A DNA stretch of 64,000 nt, taken from NCBI RefSeq assembly GCF_000003815.2, contig NC_049989.1, forward strand, positions 5,643,245-5,707,244, in the 5' to 3' direction. Origin of the DNA: Branchiostoma floridae (taxonomy: Eukaryota; Chordata; Leptocardii; Amphioxiformes; Branchiostomatidae). How positions within the stretch are numbered: position 1 is the first letter of the stretch; every line of letters begins with the position of its first letter. The notes beneath the pieces are model-generated. The model saw only the letters and a list, made by a program, of their open reading frames with translations, was not told the DNA's origin and ran no database searches. The position numbers were made by a program, and so were the translations under genes. Positions 1-12,195 of the stretch are shown here, piece by piece.

Positions 1-340
1 GAGGTAATGACATTGTGATATTTTTGTGTAACTATATGGTTTACCTCAGATACTCCACCATGATGTTATTTTTCTATGCTGTCTTGTAGCCTCCATCTTC
101 AATTATCTTTGTCCTAGAAAGCCAATGCATCACCTGTTCACCAGAGAATAACTCATTTCCCTCTGCGTGAATAATAAATGCTAACCATTAGATTCGTTTA
201 ATGTCCTTTTCATGACATCTATGCCGTAATGAAATGGTCTATTTCTTCTTGCCTCCGGGCATCGACACTGTATGATATTAGATTTTATATTTTTCCTAAA
301 AATGCAGCTGTGGACAAGACAATGCTATGCATAACAGATA

Positions 341-703
341 TGTTTTGTCCTTTGTTCCAGGTGTGAATACATTGGTGTTATCTGTCAACACCCAGATGAC
401 ATGTACATGACCTGAAATAGAGCAATGTGATACAGATACAGAGCCATACTCGATGTTTAAGATTTGAAGATGAACGCAACTCTTTTTTTCTGTTTCAGGT
501 GTAAATGTTAAACGTTGGAGATGTTTTGTCCTTTGTTTCAGGTGTGAATACATTGGAGTTATCTGACAACATTCAGATGACATGTACATGACCTAAAATA
601 GAGCACAGTGATACAGATACAGAGCCATACTCAATTTTTAAGATTTGAAGAGGATCTAAGACTCCTTTTTTACTGTTCCAGGTGTAAATATTTAACGTTG
701 GAG
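341..703 (+). repeat. Tandem duplication (about 181 bp x 2) across a splice acceptor
   Basis: Unit 1 (341-520) and unit 2 (522-703) share most of their sequence, from TGTTTTGTCCTTTGTT to AACGTTGGAG. Each unit carries two acceptor-like TTC(C)AGGTGT sites, at about 360, 498, 541 and 681. The last one is the acceptor of the first visible ZDHHC exon. Positions 1-340 show nothing else recognisable. Confidence 0.85.
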
Positions 704-3700
704 TACTCCATCGGTATCCCCATCTACCAAGGTATCATCTTCCTGTATGTGCTGGCCAACTTCTTCCTCGCAACCTTCATGGACCCAGGGGTATTCCCCA
801 GGGGTAAGGAGTGATGATTTTGTTTTTATTCATACATTCAAAATAACAGCAGTTAACTAGATGTACATGTCGTTAACTAAAATGCACTGTTCACCAAAGT
901 AATTCAATTCGTACTGAGCCATTAATAAACATCTAAGACAAATATAGCTCTAACAAATAACATCTACAATTCATTAAAATCTGCTATAATACTTATTGTT
1001 ATTGTTTTAAAATGCTCGACCGCTACATTACCAATCACACCGAAAGACCCTCATTCTGTATTCAACGTGATTAATATCATCATATTACCACAAGTTTAGA
1101 GCGCACAACAGAATTTAATTTTTGGTTCTTTGAACCTTGTATCCTCTTTATTGTCTTACTGTAGGTGAATTATCCCTTTGATAGAAGGTAAAGGCAAATT
1201 GAGAAGATTGATACTAATAGAAATGGCAATCACATATACGAGTGATTCACCTGAGAAAAATTGGGATCTAAAGGCTCAAAGAGGTGAGTTTTCTTGCTCT
1301 CCCTTGAAGGTAAAGGTTTTCATTTCTCCCTGCAGTGGAAGAAGATGAAGACAAAGAGGACGACTTCCGTGCTCCTCTCTACAAGAACGTGGAGATCAAA
1401 GGCATCACGGTGCGCATGAAATGGTGCACCACCTGCCACTTCTACAGGCCACCCAGATGTTCCCACTGTAGTGTCTGCAACAACTGTATAGAGGTCAGCA
1501 CTTCCCTTGTATCTAGAGCTGTGTACCAAAATGAATTTTAGGTACAGGTACAGGTACAGGTACACTGGTTTAGGTACAGGTCCGGACCGGAACATGTACC
1601 TAAACAAGTTTGATCAGATATCTTTAAGTTATAAATATAGCCAACTGACTTTTATAGTATTAAACTGTCATCTTTAAATGAAGAATAACATATTTTAGCC
1701 TCAAAACGAAGTTTCCTTAATTTTCAACCGCAAAGATTATCACAATTCTCATCATCCAAAATCTATAAAATTCCACCTTACCAATTTACGATATACTCTT
1801 GTGTCCTTGCTAGCAGTAAATTGCAGGTAACAGATTTCAGCAGCCGGGAATTTTGTCTGTCTGCATATAGATCATTGTTGTAGCTTAACAATTACATTGA
1901 CTGCAGGCCTGTCTTATTCACAGCGAGGTGTTTTTTGTCTGTTTCAGAATTTTGATCACCACTGCCCGTGGGTGAACAACTGTGTTGGGCGCAGAAACTA
2001 CAGGTACTTCTTCCAGTTTCTGCTGTCCCTCACCGTCCACATGTTCTCAGTCTTCACCTTCAGTCTGGTCTACGTGCTCAACCACAAGACTGAACTCACC
2101 AGCGTGGAAGTTATTGCCTCGTATCCTTCACTCTGTAGTAGCGAGCGTAGTCCAGTGGTTAGCAGCCCTGCCTTTGGAACTAGAAGCCATGAGTCTGCTT
2201 CTGGCTGTGTTGCTCACCCGACATGCTTGCTACTGGAAAGGGTTGCAGTCCCTAGGTCAGGACGTTAAGCCGTGGTCCACTGTTTATTGTGCTTGTTAAA
2301 AAGAGCTAGGGGAATTTCTCCAGTATAGTTAACCTGTAGATACTGTACATAGAGTTCGCCCTCTCTGTCACGTCCAGTGGAAGACTAGCTCTTCAGTGAG
2401 CTAAAACTGGGTTTCAATCAAGAACAAAAACAAAGTCCCTAAACACAGCTGGCGTTCTTTTGTTTTTGAGGCCAACATAGACAGGGACTGAATAAGATCT
2501 TAAGATATTTACAGCATGCCAGTCACATGCAACATGATTTCAGCTATGTATATAATTACATGTGACAAGTCATGTTTTAGTCAAAGGGAACAGCTAGATT
2601 TTGTGAAGCGGGAAGTAGAGTTTGATGCTACTTACTGACCGTTTCCAAAATCATATCCAGTTGCTTGAGTTACTGCTTTTGGGCTTATCTTATTACCTGG
2701 ATGTCTAATCTTGAATCTTCAACGATGCTGCTTATCCTTAACGAGACATCCCAGCATGGCAGTGATGGGTGTGGTGGGACTGACAGTAGTACCAGTTGTC
2801 GGGCTGGCTGGTTTCCACTGTGTGCTTATATCAAGAGGACGGACAACAAATGAACAGGTAATTATTATTACAATTATTGTCTACCAGCTGGTTGTTTTTA
2901 AACTGCTAGGTTACATACTCCATTCATGCATCATCAAATGAACACTGATCGTAGATTTGGTAGTCTATACTACCGGTACAAATAAATGTTCTTTTGCAAA
3001 GTATATTTGTTCGAGTATTTCAGTACTTGTCATGCCTACATGTAGGAGCATACTACATCTAGTTGTCAATGAATACAGCTATTTTTGAATAGCAAGGAAT
3101 TTCCCTTGGTAACCACAGTTTTTTGTTTTGTACATCCCAGGTTACAGGAAAGTTCCGTAGTGGCCATAACCCATTCTCACGAGGCTGTTGGGGGAACATT
3201 TGTCACACCCTGTGTGGGCCCACCTATCCCAGGTACTACTGGTTATGGTTCATCTTCGTTACTGTTTAGCCCACAGTGCAGTGGATTACTAGCAGCTGCG
3301 TGATGTTAGTAAGTGCAAACAAAGGGTAGGCATGAGGATGGAGGAACAGGACAGGACAAGTTCAATTAGTGATGTTAGCAATACCTATATTTCAATATGT
3401 ACAAGGACAGGACAGCAAAGTGCAACAAAGCACATCCAGCTCAGCTTTGGACTGGGAGAGGGACTCCACCTCTGCCACATTCGGCTCAAGTTCATTCCAC
3501 TCTTTTAAAGAACAAGGGAAGAACAAGCGCCAGCAGTACTTATGTAGTTGGTCTGACATGCAATGGTTTGCAGCATGATTAGTGAGCTATCAGGCAGAGA
3601 TGCTTAATGAAGTTTCTAGTGTCAAACCTTATAGAAGAGAACAAAAGAGATTATTGATCCACAACCTGCGTGTCCTTTTTAGTTTTCTTCCAGCGACTTG

Positions 3701-6700
3701 CCTATGGTGTTAGTCCTTACATTGTGCCTTTGGAAAGTTCATAAGGTTAAGCTCCAACACATCACACACCCTCTGATAGTGTTACTGATTGTTGTGTTTG
3801 CAGGTACGTTGGTCGTAAGGCTCGGACAGTGAACGTGCGACCCCACCAGTACCCAGTCATATCAGAAAAGGAAGTACACCTCAGTCTGGGGAACACAAGT
3901 CTCATGAAAACACCACTACAACCACAGGTAACAGCACATCAAGATAAATCCTTACTTAAAGGCCACACTTACGTATATACTTGGTTCACAGGCATCCAAG
4001 AGATATCTGAAAACAGAAGGCTTGGAGGAAAACTTGTCTGAGATATGTTATCGCTATAACTATCAGTGTATGCACAAGGACTCGAGTCGATATTCCAATT
4101 CTATACTGTATTTAAAGACCAAATTGGTATTTTCGAAGGAAAAATGAACAGCAAAATTGCCAGCCCTTTCTAGCATGAATGATCCAGTGCTTAGTTACCT
4201 TTTTCTGCACCTGAAAGATGTAGTTTGAAATTGCAGGTGTTATTTTTCTCCTGCATGTAGAAATTAGCTTCCTTGTCACTCTGTTAAACTCAGTTCTGTG
4301 TGTTTCAGACCAGCAATAGCATCATGCAGGACGGCAACCATGTTGCCATGGCTACACCAGGCAGGTCAGACTTCCCTCACAGAGAAGGTAGGCTACAGAC
4401 TGACTATATGTCCTGTCAAAGTCTTGTGTGTGTGGAGTTGAAAGGCCCTAGTGCTAACCAATCCCTCCCAGATGAGGGTAATTAAATTTAGCATGTATGA
4501 TTATAATCCAACCTTGTTGTGGGGCTACATTATCTAAGACTTAAAAGTTAAGATTGATGAACTCCCATGTTTTCACAGAAAAAGACCAAGCGCAGAACGG
4601 GAAGTATATTTTTGAGATGAACAGCCCCACTTCCCAGGAACGGTCCTACCGCACGCTCCCCACGTCACAGAGCGCCGCTCCGCTGCAGGAAACCGTCCTC
4701 GGCTCCCCGAACAAACCGCCACACTCCAGCCACAGCGATACGCGACTCGCCTCATTGGATAGATGGGAAGGGAGGGGCGGGGGGCGGCGGCTGCCCAGGA
4801 GACCGGACGATCATGACGACTTCAAGTCCAGGAACACGTCCACATCTTCCCTCGGATCCCGAGAGAGAATAATGTCGGCTGGCCGGCATAAAGAGGCAGC
4901 AAAGGAGAGGTGGCCGAGACGGCAGAGGAGCACGCCTTCGATAGGGAGGGAGCAGGAGGACCATGAGCGCGAGAGAACGCCGCACCACAGCCGAGCGAAC
5001 ACGCCCCACCACAGTAGAGAGCCCACGCCCACCCGGCAGGAACACTTCCAAGCCAGGCCGGCGTCTGGGCTCTACGACAACGTGCCAGAAAGTGAAATGC
5101 CAAAACACGGACAAGACGCCAAGCTCCAGGGGGCACCGCAGAGGTCGCCGTCGTACAAAGCGGCAGCGGCGAGAGAAGCGTCGCTGGGTTCCCCCGGTAG
5201 TGAACGTATTGTAGGGTCTGAAGCGCGGAAGCCACCAAGGCATAGAGGTGGGCCAGGGCATACACCTACTCATAGAGGTGGGCTTAGTTTGTGTGTGTCA
5301 CGTGGTCCGTGTACAGCGCAACATGTCAAGATCAAGCAGGGAGGACTCAGGTCACAACACACAATACATGTATGCATTATATGTTATACATGTACATGTG
5401 CACCCTCCCATCCTTGTGATTACTATGTCCAAGCCTTCCATGCTGCTAACCCATATCAACTACCCAGCAAGTGAACTGTGTGGTCTGTGAAAATCGATTT
5501 TTGACTCTTTCTTCTTGATCTTCATTTGATAAATTTTGACAAAGGCCTTGTGTTATTGCATCCCTTGCTTTCAAAATAAGATTGATGCTGAGGGTGCTTC
5601 CAAATTTGCAATCAGGAGAAGAGCCACTGAAAGAATGCTGAGATGTTCACGTCTTGTGCTGTACGGAATATAGTATAATAGTCCAAGTTCTATTGCTCTG
5701 ATAGCTTCCCATGCCTTCACACATTCAGCATATCAATTGCTTTTTTTGGTAAATCTTGCTTTTTTCATTGCCGCTCACTTTAATCTATCTCTTCATTGCT
5801 CTTTTCTGCTCAGTACCTCACGATGTCTACGTCTTTCCTCAGCAGTTCATCGGTATGTCTCATTTCTTCTCAGATGGATATGCGTCGCTTACACGTGTGT
5901 CCACCCCTCGTGGTGCTTTGCATCGTTTTTCATTGCCTTTCCTTTGCAAGTTTTTCTCTTCCACTGTTTTTCCTGCCACTGTGTTTGTTGGAGAGATAAC
6001 TACTGTGATTGCTGTCATTCTTGACGTGTAACTTGAAAGAATTTGTGAAATCCTGTCTAAGGTGTTGAGTTACCAATATCAGTTTTCCGATTTTCTGGCA
6101 TTGTGAAGATTGAGTCCATATCTACCAATGAAAATCAGTGTCAAATGTTACTGCTTTCATAGAATGTAGTTGGTCTAAAATTGGATACTTGAAAATAACT
6201 CTTTGCTGAGGTTTCTGAAATGTAGATGTAGTCAAAGTTGCAATGCAGCATTGTTGTTTTGGCTATAGATACTTGGCCAGGACATCCTGTTTTTAAACCC
6301 AATTTTACTATACCTTCCCCAAGATTGTGTTTTTGATTGCTTGTGGTAGTGGTTTTATGCTTCTGTTTGTGATTGAACAGCATAACTCAATAAACTGTTA
6401 ATAGGTTGTCATGATATGTGATCAGGTGTTCTGAATCACCTGTTGAAGAAGAGATTCTGAGTGCTCTAGCAGTTCTCTTTGGTGTTACAGCAGAACTTCT
6501 GGGTTTTGTATCTCTAAAACACAAGATGAATTGTAGACAATGTAGGCAGCAGTTACTGTTATCCTTCCAACAAATACCATAATACTGTATGTCTAGAGAT
6601 AGTACTACATTGTATGTGCACTAACATATTGTGATTTTTAGACGTTTAGTAGTGTGTAGATCTTGTATTGTGTGTTCTGTTATGTGTGTGACTTAACTTT

Positions 6701-9700
6701 CATCAGACTTAACTGTTCCTCCAAACTTCCTTTTCTCCGGTTCTGTCTTGTATTCCGTGTCTTGTATTGCAGTAACTCTGATTTTGTAAGGGAAGTCCTT
6801 TGGCATGCAATAATGTTAGCAGGGGCCAGCAGCTACAGTAAGTGTTGTCGTGTTTCTACTTGTCCCACGACTAAAAATTGTAAAGCTGTTGTTCTGATGA
6901 TCAAGCACAGATGCGAAGCAGCATTTCCCTCCTAAGCACGGTTAAAGCTTTTGAACATGGGACTTTTGAAATGTAATTTCTGCCATTTCTTTCACATTGA
7001 AATGCAAAGTCTCTATCTTATCTGCCCTCTTGTACAAATTTAGTAAATCTAATGATCTGAAGTCTCATCTTCACCCCTCGTCACTCAGATTGGAGAGACC
7101 CCTTTTCTTCCCTTACTGTTCCACAATCTAGCACAACTGCATGTTGATGGTAATGCAGTACCGTGACATCCTGGAAGATGGCACTTCTACCTGTTATGCA
7201 TCATTTCCTTTGGTCCTGAATCCTAATGCACATTAAAAGAATCCCCTCCATGCAATTAATTTATGGGTATTTTACATATGTATTTTATACAAAGTGTCAT
7301 TCAACATTTTCTAAATTCCAGTGGAAATCAACTTCACATTCTTCTAGTGACCAAATCATATGTAATGAATATTCTCTGATGTGTAATTTCACTGAAATGT
7401 GCATGTTGAATCTTTTGAAATTAAAAGAATGGCAAAGGATATATTTCATTTTGAAAATTGCCATGCATTATCTGAATAAATCCAAATGCAGCCAGTAAAA
7501 ATACAAATTTTCAATGTTCCTTTTGAAGAAAACATATTTCCTTTTTTTTAGGAATTAAGTTTGTGCTTGTGGGACAGTGTGTTCATGTTACACTTACAGC
7601 AAAGGACAATAGCGACAATCCCGTCTGGCTTGGGCAATGTTTGAAGGGAACTTTCAAAGAATTCTCTGTAATGCTAATTCACCTTTGTCTATGGTGTAAC
7701 CTATATCCATGGATGACTGAACATAACTGACAATATCCATTGTTTTTAAAAAACAGGGTATTTAGGGATATCATGTTTATGGACAGTGGTTTCAAATTGC
7801 AATGTATACCTTTGAAATATTTCAGTTTAAAACCTCCTTCCGTTGACTTGATATCCTTAAATACCCTGTCTTTAAACCACGGATATAGGTTATGTCATGA
7901 ATAAAGGTGAACTAGTGTTAATCCCTCTTTAAGTCTGAGGAATGATGAAAAAGAAACCAATGACACTGTTAACAGCAGAAGACACACGTTACATGTGGTT
8001 GCTTTTCTTTCTTGTGTCCCGCAGCTGCATCGCGGAGTAGGGAGGGCAGCAGGGATTACGGCAAGTCTCCACAAAGTAGCAGGTCGGTCACGACCTTTAA
8101 CCTCTCAGGGTCTGTAGAAATGACAGACATCCCCCAAGGTCAGAGTTCACGGAGGACGCCTGGTAAACAAAGGTGGGTGGAAATGGTTTTTAGGTTGGGA
8201 TCTGTAAATGTTATACCCTGGTATTAGGCTATGTTGATTTGATTATATGGATGACATCCGCACATGCATCAATTTTTGCCAAATCCAGAAATAAAAAAAT
8301 TTATAACCACACTGTAAATCGTACAAAGCAGCATCAAAATAACCAAATATATGCAGTGGATCGCCAAAACAAAAATTGGAAAATGTCAAAGAAGATGTGA
8401 AAGAACAATGAAGAATCTATTGTCTGGTATACTTTATTCTGTGTGTTTGGTCATATGTTCAAACTTCCTTGGACCACTTAGATTTCATAATGATGGCAAC
8501 ACTTTTTTGGGGGTCAACCTTTTTTTTAATTCGCATGCTCCCATCAGTTTGGGGATCTTAGAGGATGTCATCCATATAATCAAATCAACATGGCCAACAC
8601 ATCCTTCCAATCATTGTTCCATTCATGATTGCATTCATGTGGAAAAGTGGGAATTCCTGCATACATAGTTGTAATTTACAGTGAGAATGGCAGCTTTGTG
8701 CAATACCATTTTAACCCTTGGAAGGCCAAGGCCAATTTGATAGCTCTTCTGTTAATGTAATGTCTTGTCAGACTTCATTTCAATTTTGTTGGACGCTTCT
8801 TTGGTTAAGTACAAAGATTGGTGAAATACATTTGTATTGGCCTTGTGGCCAATAGATTAGAAATGTTTAGCATCTAACATGTCATCATCATATCACAGTC
8901 AAGTCCATTTTATATTTTTGATGGCATGTAAGCTAAATTTATGTAAATTTCCACATTTCTAAACTTCACCTCACCAGTCCAAAACATAAGTGGAAGGGCC
9001 CCGACTACATTCAAGGGACCAAAGTTTCAACTAGTGAGGAGGATTCAGAAGCGGAGCTACACACCACTGACAGTGACATGGAAGAGACAGTGTTGTAGCA
9101 TAAGTGAGATGAGGGTGTCAACTCTTGGGTGCAGTTCTTGCATGAGGTGCCAGGTGGCAGCGTTGCACAGTAATATTAGGGGATATGCCATTCTGCAGAC
9201 ACTACATTGCAGATAATGCATTCATTACCAGACTCACATCATTATTCATCATATTTCAGCGCACTCATCCGTCATGTCTGTGATAGATTAAGATTACTTA
9301 CAGTTGAATTATAATTTCTGGTGTGGTGGCATTTTTCAAAGTTGTGGTGAAGTGCTGTAGGTTATTAAAATCATTTTTATTTCAGTGTATGATCATGTTT
9401 ATTGCAAGCAGACAGATTATTATACATGATTATTTAACCTTGTCAGTACAGGGGATTTCTGCCTGGTACAATGGGTACAGTTCACTCATAGTTAGGTACT
9501 CTTTTTCACCTGCTGGCTAATCAGGCATGGAGCAATGGTGCTGGGTAGAGCTCTGATTGGTTTATTAATGATGCTGTTGCCATGGCAACAGATGGGTGAT
9601 GTGGCTACTAAGAATAGGATCATATCATATTTCATGATATTTGTGTGGTGACGAGACTGCCCAGTCCTCATTTGGTCAGCTTTCAAAGCCAATTTTCAAG

Positions 9701-9917
9701 AAGGGTGCAAATTCTACCCCCTGCCACAAAGTATCATGAAAATTGAAATACAGCTTAAACCTAAAATCTGTATATGTGCACTTCATTGCTAACTGTTTGT
9801 GTTCTTGTTGTTGACAGGGAACACAGTTCAGAAAGGAGAAAAGGGAGCTATACCAATGGCAGTCCTGTCATCCCCAGGGGTGCCTACAGCAGCCCCAACT
9901 ACGAAGTCTCTGTATAG
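682..9917 (+). CDS. ZDHHC5/8-like: Palmitoyltransferase ZDHHC5/ZDHHC8-like, 5'-truncated by the window edge
   Basis: DHHC S-acyltransferase that attaches palmitate to cysteines of membrane-associated proteins. Exons (GT-AG, phases match): 682-803, 1336-1493, 1948-2120, 2755-2857, 3141-3232, 3804-3927, 4309-4387, 4579-5247, 8025-8172 and 9818-9917, giving 588 visible codons. The first visible exon carries a membrane segment ending [11 protein letters not shown]. The zinc-binding cysteine-rich domain follows ([15 protein letters not shown]...) with the catalytic [11 protein letters not shown] at about 1948-1985. Next come another membrane segment and the TTxE motif (RTTNEQV, junction of exons 4 and 5). 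The exon at 4579-5247 encodes a Ser/Arg/Pro-rich, probably disordered tail. The C-terminus SSPNYEVSV resembles the YEISV PDZ ligand of vertebrate ZDHHC5. The N-terminal exon(s) with the first membrane segment are not in the window. ZDHHC5 versus ZDHHC8 cannot be decided; an invertebrate pre-duplication gene is likely. Confidence 0.93.
1539..1610. repeat. GGTACA-rich simple repeat
   Basis: GGTACA is repeated four times, followed by a GTCCGGACC palindrome and more GTACCTAAA words. Similar words recur at about 13360-13415 (CCTGTACCTAAA), so this may be part of a dispersed element. It lies in a ZDHHC intron, just past the donor at 1494. Confidence 0.5.
2643..2715 (+). repeat. Dispersed repeat D, intronic copy
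   Basis: The words ATCATATCCAGTTGCTTGAG and TTACCTGGATGTCTAA occur in this order here. They recur in part at 36020-36065 and 37215-37280 on the plus strand and at 55565-55640 on the minus strand. This is a short non-coding dispersed element of unknown class. Confidence 0.6.
5814..5852 (+). CDS. Candidate 39-base cassette exon of the ZDHHC5/8-like gene
   Basis: A pyrimidine-rich tract and TGCTCAG precede this stretch and a GTATGT donor follows. It enters and leaves in phase 1, exactly the phase of the intron between the exons ending at 5247 and starting at 8025. It would therefore add 13 residues ([13 protein letters not shown]) without disturbing the frame. The signals and phase are seen in the sequence; use as an exon is inferred. 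Confidence 0.5.
7669..7920. mobile_element. Palindromic MITE, family A, copy 1
   Basis: This foldback element is about 250 bp long. Left arm words such as GCTAATTCACCTTTGTC and GTAACCTATATCC return inverted in the right arm, which ends GGTGAACTAGTGTTA. No coding capacity is visible. Copies 2 and 3 lie at about 38098-38321 and 48603-48836. It sits in a ZDHHC intron upstream of the exon at 8025. Confidence 0.75.
8226..8595 (-). mobile_element. MITE family B, copy 1 (reverse orientation)
   Basis: The ends are terminal inverted repeats of about 30 bp: GGCTATGTTGATTTGATTAT at the left and ATAATCAAATCAACATGGCC at the right. The interior is AT-rich and non-coding. The reverse complement matches the right half of the copies at 12868-14387 and 45345-45709, including a word close to CACGGCATATATTTG. 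Target duplications are not clear. Confidence 0.8.
8978..9098 (+). CDS. Candidate alternative terminal exon of the ZDHHC5/8-like gene
   Basis: After the acceptor CTCACCAG, the phase-2 frame inherited from the exon ending at 8172 stays open for 39 codons and stops at 9096-9098. The peptide is acidic and Ser/Thr-rich ([17 protein letters not shown]) and ends ETVL. The last three residues, TVL, fit a class I PDZ ligand, like the VSV end of the main last exon at 9818-9917. The two exons accept the same incoming phase, so they would be mutually exclusive last exons. Chance openness over 39 codons cannot be excluded. Confidence 0.45.
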
Positions 9918-12195
9918 AAAACATCGCAAAACTTTTTATGGTCATTGTTATTGATAGATACTACAGTCCATTAAGTAGCATGCAGTTCTTGCAGCAGTTG
10001 ACAGGTGGAGTTATGGTAGTTGTTAATTGTTTTATAAGACTGGGGGTTTTCTTATCTTGTGGTCGACCAGAACATATCTATTTCAAGTAAGACATAAAGG
10101 GTTTGTAGGGTTTTCATGGACAGATACAGGATTTATCAGAAGAAGAAAATGTACAAAAACAGAACAATATTTATTGCAAAAATGTGGCAAACCAGTTCAC
10201 CAGCAAACTTATGCTTGCAACAATACTTACATTGTATATGTTGATTAGGAGCCCCCCACCCACAATATAAAATCTCTCTAGATATACAACTAAAAATAAA
10301 ATGCATTTGACCTTTTTCAAAACAGCAAAAATATTTTGTCCTTTGCTCAGTCACTCAGTTGTCTATCTGAATGCCACATCTTGAAATGCATTATGGCAGT
10401 CATATAGTATTTTCATATCTCGAGGCATTTTAGAGATTTCGAAGTATATTTTGCATATGTTTTACGAAAATTAGCAGCGTATGTCTTACTTGTCATTTTA
10501 GTTTTTGAACCAGTGTAGCAAAGCATTGTAATTTCCCAATGACAGAATAACAAAAAAACTGACTTCAGAGATTTTGACGTCAAAACTGCCTTCGTGGTTA
10601 GCTTTTGTAAAGAACAACATTGGTGTTTGAGTACAGGTGTTTTCTGGAAGAATTTTACATACTGTTTACGTAACTAAAGCGGTAACAATTGAATTACATG
10701 GCTCTTGGAGTTGCTCAGTCTACTTTTTTTTAAAATGCCAAATCAAGTCTTCTTTCGTGCTGAAGGAAAGTATTTTTGTTTTTTGATAGGGACCGGCCAT
10801 TTTCAAATCTATTTTTAGCACTTTATGTTTATTTATGGAGCAGGTAGGCTGCACATTTCCTTTTTACAGTGTTCATGATGTTTTCTTACTTCCTGATTAA
10901 TCGGTTTTCTGTCAGAAAAAATCCCACGACCATGTAATGCAATTGGTGCAGCTATAACAGCATTTCCGAGGCACATTTCATGGCACTATTTTTGTACTCA
11001 TCACAGAACTACATTTTCTTCCCAGGAAAACAAGTGTTAGTTGATCACATGTCACGGTGGCTGTTTATTGGAAATAACTTTTTTAAGTTTGAAGGATTTT
11101 CAGTCATGAAAGTTTTTTTTTTATGTTTAAACATGACTGTATAGCCTATTGCTCAAAGGCATTTATTATTTTATTATGAGGAATTTTATCACTTCCATGC
11201 TTGTGTATTTTGTTAACGTTTAATGCCATGTTAAGGACTTCATGCATAGAAGCCAGTTGATGTACTAAAGTATATTTATCAAGATGTAAAAAGGTCCAAC
11301 TGGCTGTGATGTTATATTCAGGTGTTAACAATTGCCTCCTCAGTTATGGAGGAAACACTCACAATTCAGTGAAATGTGGGAAAGTGAAACCTACAAAATT
11401 TAGCTCTAGATGTCCCTTAGAAGGCGGACAGTACCAGGATAGAGTGTCGTTCATTGATGAGAAGTGAACGGATAGCCAAAATCACTACAACATGGGGACT
11501 GTTGCTGTCTCCCATGATGGTGTAGTGTGTAAATTGTGGTCTATAGTAGAGGCCAGAGGTCACCAATCTCAGTAGTGGTGAGCAGTCAGTATTTTACCTG
11601 GGATCAAAGGTGACTCTTGTAGGTCAGAGGTCACCATTTTACTCGGGTCAAAGGTAATACTCTGAAAGTCAAAGGTCACCTAATGAGTGGTAGTCCACAG
11701 AGGAGACCACCAAGGTCAAAGGTGGCTGGGGATCAGAGGTCAGAACATTTTAGTCTTGAGGCAAAATGAGCTTTTGTGAACCAGACAATCCAGCTGATGT
11801 TTCAAATTGTAATTAATTTTATTGTAATGTTCATGTATTCTAAGTTATTGTAGTGTTTTGCTGTATGTATGTACATAACCACTATTTTTGTAAATAGCTT
11901 TGAAAGACTACTGAAATGTGTCAACACGTACTTAAATGTCGGAAGCGTTGTTGCATTAGTGTGCAAGAGTACTAACGTGGTAGCAAGCAACCCCCAGCTT
12001 GGACAACAATGTGGTGCCACTTTGTATGTAGAAGCCAAATGTATTCATGAATGGATGTGAATATGTACAGTTAAGTCACTTTGGAAAAGAATTTGAGCAA
12101 CATCTTGAACTGTCATGTAGTTGTCTGTTCTTGTGAGAGAAGCAGTTATGAGAAGGTAGTTGTTGACATGCAACCTGTTCTGTCAATAAAAACAA
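9918..12195 (+). other. Probable 3' UTR of the ZDHHC5/8-like gene
   Basis: No gene is seen here. The first well-placed AATAAA in T/A-rich context is at about 12185-12190, with AAATAAAA at about 10292 as a nearer option. The extent is inferred from these signals only. The stretch includes the DR1 cluster at 11550-11742. Confidence 0.4.
11550..11742 (+). promoter_or_regulatory. Cluster of seven DR1-type nuclear-receptor sites
   Basis: Seven direct repeats of AGGTCA-like half-sites with one-base spacing start at 11550, 11601, 11621, 11645, 11666, 11713 and 11730, all on the plus strand. The one at 11621, AGGTCAGAGGTCA, is a perfect DR1; AAGTCAAAGGTCA at 11666 is also close. DR1 elements bind HNF4, RXR heterodimers, PPAR-RXR and COUP-TF in animals. 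Whether this is an enhancer or a decayed minisatellite in a 3' UTR is unknown. Confidence 0.5.

Noticed and set aside
4752-5273. Minus-strand open frames of 147-173 codons
   Set aside because: They are shadows of the GC-rich, Ser/Arg/Pro-coding ZDHHC exon on the plus strand, which aligns with a known family.
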